From: an uncultured Erysipelotrichaceae bacterium
Lineage (GTDB): Bacteria > Bacillota_I > Bacilli_A > RFN20 > CAG-826
Assembly (NCBI GenBank): GCA_902800905.1
Contig: CADCGC010000009.1
Span: 1 to 41,373, forward strand
Direction: 5' to 3'
DNA: 41,373 nucleotides
The notes beneath the pieces are model-generated. The model saw nothing but the letters and a program-made list of their open reading frames with translations. It did no database searches and had not been told where the DNA came from. A program made the position numbers and the translations under genes. This document shows positions 33,444-39,559 of this stretch, piece by piece; position 1 is the stretch's first letter, and each line of letters opens with the position of its first letter.

Positions 33444-36400
33444 AATTATTAACGTTGCATATTAGCGATTTACACATTGAAGACGTTGTTGAAGACAAAG
33501 AAAAGAAAATTAAAAGCATTTCAAACATTTTGAACAGCAAGTATTCAGAATATCGCGATGTTTTAATTATGTTTTCTGGTGATATATCCAAAACAGGAAA
33601 AAGCAGTGAATATGTATATGCAGAAAATTTTGTTAGAGAATTGCTTAGTAATATTTCTAACGAAAGGACGGTAAAAGTATCTTTGTGTCCAGGAAATCAT
33701 GACAGGCTTTTCAATAATGGTGAAAAACGTGATCTTAATTACATTTCTTCCATTACCAAAAGTAATTATGAAACGGAAATGAATAATAATCTCTGTCTAA
33801 ACAAGTATTATTTCGATTTTGAGAAAAGAATATGCCCTAGTTTTGAAAGTGTAAATCCTGTTTTGAAGCGTTACGACTGTATGGTCGGTGAGGAAAGAGT
33901 CCGTATTTATTCTTTAAACAATGCATTATTGTCATTTTTTGACAAGGACTACAAAGGTATGGATTTGAATAAAGGAAAAATCTATATTAGGAATCAATTT
34001 TTGGATATTTCTCGCGAAAATAACGATTATGTTTTTCTTCTTATGCATATGCCTATTAATTATTTAAGAAGTGAATGCCTTAATTACATAAAAACAAATC
34101 TATCAAACAGAATAGATGCAATTTTTACTGGTCACGTTCATAAGGAACAGCTTGAAAAAACCATCAACGAAGAATCTGAACTACTTGAATTCACAGCCTC
34201 CGCTATAGATTGCAACAACATGTCAGGTTTCTCGATTGTTTTGTTTGATGACGAGAAGATTCAAACAGATTATTATTCTTTTTCTATCGACCAATACATT
34301 TTTAAGTTTTCTTCCACTGCTAGTATACATAGAAAGTTTTCAACATCCTTTGGCCAAATTGTTGCAAGCGATAGGATAAAAGAATTGCGTAATATGGAAG
34401 TGTTTGATGGTGTTAACAATCTAGTTGTTCCTATTGAAAAACTATTTGTTTTTCCAAAGCTAAGCCATAAGAAGTATTCTAATCAAGAATCGATAACAAC
34501 TTTTGAGCGTTTCGAATCCACTAGAGCAACTAATGGCGTTACTAAAATATTAGGAGATGTGCGTTCTGGGAAATCACAATTTGTCAAATATCTTTTTGAG
34601 GCATTTAGAAAGAAAGGATATCTACCATTAATTTGTAGGGGAGATGATTTGGGAACCAATTTAGAATCGAGCATAGCAAGGCAATTAAAACAACTTTATG
34701 CCGAAAAAAATGATATCGACTCTTTTTATTGCGTTCCAAAAGAGAAGAGAATCCTGATTATTGATAACTTAATCAAAGGATCGCGTATTTTATTTAGAAA
34801 TGCTTTAAAATTGTTTGGCTCTATTATTTATACAACTTTATCATCAAAGGATTTTATATCGAGTGAAGAAGATGATAATGAATATGAATTTGAGGTTTTT
34901 GAAATAGAACCATTCTTTTACGATAAACGAGCAAAACTTTATGAAAAAGTCTATTCATATGTTAAAGATACAACGCCATCTTTAGTTGATAATTTAGATT
35001 TTAATAATTATGTACAAAATATTGAGAATAAGCTGAAAGAGTTGGATGTTGACAATATGATGGATCCTTCAAACATCATATATGTTTCGTTATCATATTT
35101 AAAAAAAGCTAATTATCAAATTTCACCATCAAACTCACTATTTCAAACAAAACTTAAAGTAATGCTTGAACGCGCTTTAAAAGAAGGCGGTTACCAATAT
35201 TGTGATTGTAACATAGCTGAGGATATTATAGCTTTTGTTGCTATGGATGCTTATTTAAAGCAAACGAGCACAATTGATAAAAATATGTTTATAAAAGCTA
35301 TAAAAGAAAGGACCGATGAATATGGTGGTAGAGCCCCAATCAAAAGCATAGATTCTTTTATTGAAATGCTCATACAAATTGATATTCTTAAAAGAAACGA
35401 CAAAGACGAACTTTCTTTCTACAATAGAAAAACTTTTGCTCATTACGTCTCAAAATTTGCAATGTATAAGAAAAATAATTATGGGGATGAAACATATTTG
35501 AAGAAAATAATTGAGAACGGAATTTATAAACCAATTAATCTTCAAGTTTTATTTTCGATTGCTGCAAATTACGAAATTAGAACTATTCCAGAGTTTTTTA
35601 TCAAGGAATTATATGATGGAATAATGAAAGAACCTGAGATGAAATTCGATTCTTTTGATTCGTTTTTCAAAGCATTAGATGATAATGATGAAGGATTTAA
35701 AGCTTTAGAGATAAGTAAAAAGAAAAGAAATGAAATAAGGGAAAAGCAAGGATTAGAAGAAGAAAAAAATCGAAAGATTCATTTGAGTCACAAAGATGAT
35801 TACTTTTATTACGATGTTAGCAAAACAACTTTTTTACGCTTGGATGACTTATTAAATAAAGCGCTTATTATTTCTTCTATTATGAATAATTTTTCGAGTT
35901 TTCTAAGGAAGGATGCGAAGAACAAGCTTGCAGAAATGCTGATTAAGCTGCCTTATGCCATTATTAATGTTTATCTAGCTGATACAATTAAAAAACTGGA
36001 TATTCTTTTTGTACGTGTTTATGATCAGTTATCTAAAATCCCTCAAACAAAAGTAACTTATCAATTTGTGAAACAATCCATAGCGCGGGAGATACATGCC
36101 TCGATTCTATCAATTTTCGATATTTGCACTCGATTTGTTCGCAATCCAATAATCATAGAAACTGTTCGCGACCAACTTTCCTTGAACAAAGATAATGTAC
36201 ATTTGGCTCAGAAATTAATGCTTTTATCTTTTTCAACAGATAGGACTGAATTCGTTAATGAAACGAAGAAATGTTTAAAAACAGAAAAGGATAGGTTTGT
36301 TTTAAGAAGCGCAACTTTAATTGGAAGAAGATTTTGTCTTGATAATTATGAATGGGTTGAAAAGAATTCTGGCGAACTTATTCACTTAATTACAAATGGA

Positions 36401-36451
36401 AACGCAAATGCTCAAAACTCAATTCGAGCCAAGAGCAAAATAAAAAAATAA
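33440..36451 (+). CDS. Metallophosphoesterase-NTPase protein, STAND-like (1003 aa)
   Basis: The N-terminal ~280 residues are a calcineurin-type phosphoesterase with all metal motifs in order: SDLH (Asp10, His12), SGDIS (Asp48), PGNHDR (Asn86, His87), LLMHMP (His203) and GHVH (His232, His234). A P-loop NTPase follows: ILGDVRSGKSQF (Gly372-Ser379) and RILIIDNLI (near 435-441). A winged-helix-like segment (about 640-680: IQIDILKRNDKDELSFYNRKTF) and ~300 helical residues complete it. Effector, NTPase and helical sensor in one chain is the layout of STAND/NLR-like anti-phage proteins. It could cleave nucleic acid or a nucleotide once a trigger is sensed; substrate unknown. It is coupled to the ATPase by an ATGA overlap. 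The gene ends shortly before a conserved-flank gene. Confidence 0.82.
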   Translation: MKLLTLHISDLHIEDVVEDKEKKIKSISNILNSKYSEYRDVLIMFSGDISKTGKSSEYVYAENFVRELLSNISNERTVKVSLCPGNHDRLFNNGEKRDLNYISSITKSNYETEMNNNLCLNKYYFDFEKRICPSFESVNPVLKRYDCMVGEERVRIYSLNNALLSFFDKDYKGMDLNKGKIYIRNQFLDISRENNDYVFLLMHMPINYLRSECLNYIKTNLSNRIDAIFTGHVHKEQLEKTINEESELLEFTASAIDCNNMSGFSIVLFDDEKIQTDYYSFSIDQYIFKFSSTASIHRKFSTSFGQIVASDRIKELRNMEVFDGVNNLVVPIEKLFVFPKLSHKKYSNQESITTFERFESTRATNGVTKILGDVRSGKSQFVKYLFEAFRKKGYLPLICRGDDLGTNLESSIARQLKQLYAEKNDIDSFYCVPKEKRILIIDNLIKGSRILFRNALKLFGSIIYTTLSSKDFISSEEDDNEYEFEVFEIEPFFYDKRAKLYEKVYSYVKDTTPSLVDNLDFNNYVQNIENKLKELDVDNMMDPSNIIYVSLSYLKKANYQISPSNSLFQTKLKVMLERALKEGGYQYCDCNIAEDIIAFVAMDAYLKQTSTIDKNMFIKAIKERTDEYGGRAPIKSIDSFIEMLIQIDILKRNDKDELSFYNRKTFAHYVSKFAMYKKNNYGDETYLKKIIENGIYKPINLQVLFSIAANYEIRTIPEFFIKELYDGIMKEPEMKFDSFDSFFKALDDNDEGFKALEISKKKRNEIREKQGLEEEKNRKIHLSHKDDYFYYDVSKTTFLRLDDLLNKALIISSIMNNFSSFLRKDAKNKLAEMLIKLPYAIINVYLADTIKKLDILFVRVYDQLSKIPQTKVTYQFVKQSIAREIHASILSIFDICTRFVRNPIIIETVRDQLSLNKDNVHLAQKLMLLSFSTDRTEFVNETKKCLKTEKDRFVLRSATLIGRRFCLDNYEWVEKNSGELIHLITNGNANAQNSIRAKSKIKK

Positions 36452-36549
36452 AATATCATATTGAAAAGGAACAGTGACCGAGTGGTTATTAATTTCAAAT
36501 TATCTCTGTGCATTAGAACTGATTCATTTTGTTTTGTGTGTTCTTATAA

Positions 36550-36582
36550 ACGAACATTTTTGAAGAACCAATCAATGTTCGT
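36550..36582. repeat. Nine-base inverted repeat between the defence unit and the wzz-like gene
   Basis: ACGAACATT at 36550-36558 is the exact reverse complement of AATGTTCGT at 36574-36582, with 15 bases between. It could be a weak terminator (no T run follows) or a regulator site. Half-sites CGAAC/GTTCG recall Gram-positive LexA boxes, but the spacing is too long. The rest of the 248-base gap (36452-36699) is A+T-rich with no gene. Confidence 0.5.
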
Positions 36583-36657
36583 GATAAAATAATGTTAGAC
36601 AATATTATGTTTTATGTTTTTGGTTAATTAAACAATCAATAGACACGCTAATTTATT

Positions 36658-36663
36658 TATAAT
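36658..36663 (+). promoter_or_regulatory. Probable -10 box of the wzz-like gene
   Basis: A consensus TATAAT lies 37 bases before the ATG at 36700. The -35 region at the right distance is poor, so the promoter is tentative and may need an activator. Confidence 0.35.
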
Positions 36664-36699
36664 AAAATTACATTGCTTATTTATAAGGAAAAAACTACT

Positions 36700-37395
36700 A
36701 TGGACAGATACGAAAAACAAATTGGTCTTAAAACCATCTATCTCACATTAGCAAGAAGATTTCATATTATCTTATTGATTTTTATTCCAATCGCTCTTGC
36801 TACATTTATAGTCACTAACTTCATGATGACTAAAACCTATCAATCTAGCGTTACACTTAATAGAAACGCAGTTATAAGTGCAGCGCAATACCAAGTTATC
36901 CAAAACTATATTCGTGATACTTCTAATGATGAAACTAAACCAGGTGCTATATATACAACCGCAGTTAACTTAAAAGAAAATAATGTTAAGCACACTAACG
37001 GAAACGAAATCACAGTAGCAGAAATTAAATCTGGTTTATCTTTTACCTCTTTAGCGACTAACTCTATTACTGTTTCTTATTCATTTACTTCTAGTGATAA
37101 ATCTATCACTCAACAAGTTATGAATGAACTTACTAAGAACGCAGTTGCATATCTTAAGTCAGATAGAAATAACACTAAAGCAGAATACGCTAACATGTCT
37201 TATAGTGAAGCAAGTGCTCCATCCAAAAATAGTAGTGAAAATAAATACTTACTTATTGGCTTAGCCTTAGGAGCAGTCTTAGCCTTAGGTGTTCCATTTG
37301 TTTATGAAATAGTGTCTGATCAAGTTTACGATAAAGATGATATCATCGCTTTAGGAGGCGATGCCTTCACCTTAACCGTAACCGATAAGAAATAA
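36700..37395 (+). CDS. Wzz-like chain-length determinant / polysaccharide co-polymerase (CapA/YveK type)
   Basis: The 231-residue protein has an N-terminal membrane helix (about 22-42, FHIILLIFIPIALATFIVTNF), an extracytoplasmic middle of ~135 residues, and a C-terminal helix (about 184-203, YLLIGLALGAVLALGVPFVY), the Wzz layout of Gram-positive co-polymerases. KTYQSSVTL after the first helix and the Ala/Pro segment before the last helix are typical. It should set chain length and contact a cytoplasmic tyrosine kinase, here the neighbour 26 bases downstream. ATG 36700 is chosen with AAGGA 11 bases upstream; the frame is open further up but without a proper start. A ribosome-like AGGAGAGAGGAGG stretch follows the gene. 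Confidence 0.85.
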   Translation: MDRYEKQIGLKTIYLTLARRFHIILLIFIPIALATFIVTNFMMTKTYQSSVTLNRNAVISAAQYQVIQNYIRDTSNDETKPGAIYTTAVNLKENNVKHTNGNEITVAEIKSGLSFTSLATNSITVSYSFTSSDKSITQQVMNELTKNAVAYLKSDRNNTKAEYANMSYSEASAPSKNSSENKYLLIGLALGAVLALGVPFVYEIVSDQVYDKDDIIALGGDAFTLTVTDKK

Positions 37396-37421
37396 TTAGG
37401 AGAGAGGAGGATAATAATATT

Positions 37422-38063
37422 ATGTTTAACGCTTTAAAAGATAATAATGTCTTAAAACAAATGATGATTGATAACATCTTAAAAGTTAAAGAGAATGAAA
37501 CAATCCATCGTAGATTAACCGCTCTCCAAAATGAGATCACTGTTTCATTTGATACTAAAGTAATCGCAGTTACATCTGTTCATAATGATGAATTAGCCGC
37601 AGCATTTGGAAAAGCCTTCGCTCATTCCTATGCTTTAAATAAAGAAAAGACTTTAGTAATTGACGCTAATCTATATAATCCATCATTAGCGAAGCTTCTT
37701 ACTAAGAAAGAAGAAAGTGATGTTGAAGTAGGTTCTAGTGAAAAAGAAGAAAACTATGAAGTTATCTTTATTGATGAAGGTATTGATGCAGTTTGCTTAA
37801 ATAAAGAAGTCTATCCTTCTGAAGTATATAAAAATGGCTTAATTAATAAGATTATTAAAGATAACGAAGCTAAATATGATCACTTCGTTGTACTAGTTCC
37901 TTCTTTAAAGAAACATAAAGAAGTATCTTTACTTAAAGGACTAGTAAATGCGATTATCTTAGTTAGCCAATCTAGCTTAACTAAAAAAGGTGATATCTAT
38001 TACGCCTTACAGTATTTAGTGGAGAACAAACTCCCAATCGCTAAAACCGTTATTATTAAATAG
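37422..38063 (+). CDS. Tyrosine-kinase-like (CpsD/YveL) protein lacking Walker A
   Basis: The 213-residue protein sits where the BY-kinase normally follows the co-polymerase, and its fold is recognisable: VIAVTSVHNDE opens the first strand, LVIDANLYNPSLAKLL stands for the Walker A' motif (usually LxIDxDxRxP), and HFVVLVPSLKK with AIILVSQSSLTKKGD follows as the late strands. But the P-loop GxGKS/T is missing: the corresponding segment is NDELAAAFGKAFAHS. The C-terminal Tyr cluster is absent as well. It is probably an inactive regulator of the Wzz-like protein rather than a kinase. There is a strong purine-rich ribosome site upstream, and a terminator 25 bases downstream closes the operon. Confidence 0.72.
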   Translation: MFNALKDNNVLKQMMIDNILKVKENETIHRRLTALQNEITVSFDTKVIAVTSVHNDELAAAFGKAFAHSYALNKEKTLVIDANLYNPSLAKLLTKKEESDVEVGSSEKEENYEVIFIDEGIDAVCLNKEVYPSEVYKNGLINKIIKDNEAKYDHFVVLVPSLKKHKEVSLLKGLVNAIILVSQSSLTKKGDIYYALQYLVENKLPIAKTVIIK

Positions 38064-38087
38064 TTATTAGTTGTTCTTAAATAGTGT

Positions 38088-38119
38088 AGCACCCGCGAAA
38101 CGAACTCGTGGGTGCTTTA
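38088..38119 (+). terminator. Strong Rho-independent terminator after the Wzz/kinase-like pair
   Basis: AGCACCCGCG at 38088-38097 pairs with CGTGGGTGCT at 38107-38116 over ten positions (one G-U) with a nine-base loop, followed by a short T-rich tail. It lies 25 bases after the kinase-like stop. Confidence 0.9.
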
Positions 38120-38154
38120 TTCTTCAATACCTATTTATAAATAATTCTTGGTAA

Positions 38155-38286
38155 GTGTTTAAAATATATGATTTCTATACACATAATGCAGAAAAATAAT
38201 AACGAAGTGTTTAAAAATGGTAGAATTTAAACACATAACCATATATAATAACCATGGAGAAGTACAAATATGAGCTTTTTAAACAC
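38155..38286. promoter_or_regulatory. Symmetric four-half-site operator array over the fic promoter
   Basis: The nine-base element GTGTTTAAA occurs at 38155-38163 and 38207-38215, and its reverse complement TTTAAACAC at 38226-38234 and 38278-38286. Both pairs share the same centre (38220.5), and on each side the two copies are exactly 52 bases apart. The last copy lies inside the first codons of fic. TATAAT at 38244-38249 sits just past the inner palindrome, so a protein bound there would cover the -35 region. Autoregulation by the Fic protein's C-terminal HTH or by the XRE regulator is possible. Confidence 0.7.
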
Positions 38287-39478
38287 TTTCAAAAAATATG
38301 TTTCCACAAATAGCCGAAGCGAATTTAATGATTTTTATGCATCTAGATTTAATTCTGAAGCATCGATTCATATCGATTTAAAAATCAATAAACATGACGC
38401 TTTCATTTTTGTGCATCCAGAAATCTCAAAGAAAATCTCTTTAATATATTCTCTTGATAAAGAAGTATTTAAAGCCTTTGATTCTCTTCCGATTGTTGCT
38501 CAAAATCAATATTTAAAAAAATCTTTAATTGATGAAGTTACTAAGAGCAATGAAATTGAGGGTGTTATTTCTACAAGAAAAGAAATTAGTGATATTATTG
38601 GTGACTTATCAAAAAATGTAAAAAAGCATGTACGATTTTTAGGTATTGTTAATAAATACAGAATGTTAATCGAAGATAAAGAAATATCTATTAAATCCTG
38701 TAATGATATTAGGGCTATCTATGACGATATGTTACTTGACGAAATTAAAGAAGATGACCCTAATAATATTCCTGATGGTGTTATTTTTAGAAAGGACATT
38801 GTTCATGTTTTAAAAAGTAACGATATCGAAATACATCGTGGAATAACTCCTGAAAGCGAAATTATCAAATACATGGATATTTCTTTAATGTTTTTAAATG
38901 ACACAAGCATTGAACCACTCATAAGGATTGCAGCGTTCCATTATTTATTTGGTTATATTCATCCTTTTTATGATGGAAATGGTAGAATCAATCGTTTTAT
39001 ATCTAGTTATCTTATTTCTAAGATTTTAACTGATATTTCCGGTTATAGATTATCAATGACTGTAAAAGATAATTTAAAATCTTATTACGATGCCTTTAAA
39101 TACACAAACGATCCAAGAAATATGGGTGATATCACAACCTTTATTGATGCTTTCTTAGATATTATTATCAAATCTGAAGAACAAACTATTAAATACGCGG
39201 AAGAGAAAAAGAGTGAGTTTAATTATTTCATGCATCAAATAGAGAACTTAAAGTTTAGCCAAAAGCAATCAAAAGAAGTGCTTTCACTTTTGCTCCAAGC
39301 TGAACTATTTTCTGAATTTGGCTTATCAATGAAAGATATTGCAAAAATAAGTGGGTTTTCAAAAGTGACTTGCTTGAAATGCATAGAAGAATTAATCGCG
39401 AATAATTATGTTATTGAAACTAAGGTTGGAAGAACAAAGTATTATTGCTCCTCTATGAGAAGTAATGAAAAGCATTAA
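38270..39478 (+). CDS. Class II Fic-family AMPylator with C-terminal HTH
   Basis: A 402-residue Fic protein. The catalytic motif HPFYDGNGRINR starts at His231. The inhibitory helix motif (S/T)xxxE(G/N) is present N-terminal to it, as SNEIEG at residues 93-98, which makes it a self-inhibited class II enzyme. IRIAAFHYLFGYIHPF precedes the active site. The last ~80 residues contain a winged HTH (MKDIAKISGFSKVTCLKCIEEL). Such proteins transfer AMP or another nucleotide onto a protein target. Ribosome site GGAG is about 12 bases upstream. It has its own promoter and an operator array, between a terminator and the last gene, and looks like an independent insertion in the conserved flank. Confidence 0.9.
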   Translation: MSFLNTFKKYVSTNSRSEFNDFYASRFNSEASIHIDLKINKHDAFIFVHPEISKKISLIYSLDKEVFKAFDSLPIVAQNQYLKKSLIDEVTKSNEIEGVISTRKEISDIIGDLSKNVKKHVRFLGIVNKYRMLIEDKEISIKSCNDIRAIYDDMLLDEIKEDDPNNIPDGVIFRKDIVHVLKSNDIEIHRGITPESEIIKYMDISLMFLNDTSIEPLIRIAAFHYLFGYIHPFYDGNGRINRFISSYLISKILTDISGYRLSMTVKDNLKSYYDAFKYTNDPRNMGDITTFIDAFLDIIIKSEEQTIKYAEEKKSEFNYFMHQIENLKFSQKQSKEVLSLLLQAELFSEFGLSMKDIAKISGFSKVTCLKCIEELIANNYVIETKVGRTKYYCSSMRSNEKH

Positions 39479-39559
39479 AAACTTATTTAAGAAATCATAA
39501 CACTTCCTAAACTAAGATATTATTGAATAGATTAATCAATAACTTTAAAATTACTCTAT

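Noticed and set aside
36550..36582. LexA/SOS box, because of CGAAC and GTTCG half-sites
   Set aside because: Gram-positive LexA boxes have the half-sites about four bases apart; here they are 19 bases apart, so the site is reported only as an inverted repeat.
2980..38249. Shared 13-base TAACCATATATAA at 2980 and 38236 as a recombination site
   Set aside because: It is short and A+T-rich, in two unrelated contexts (a dead gene and the fic promoter), so chance is likely.
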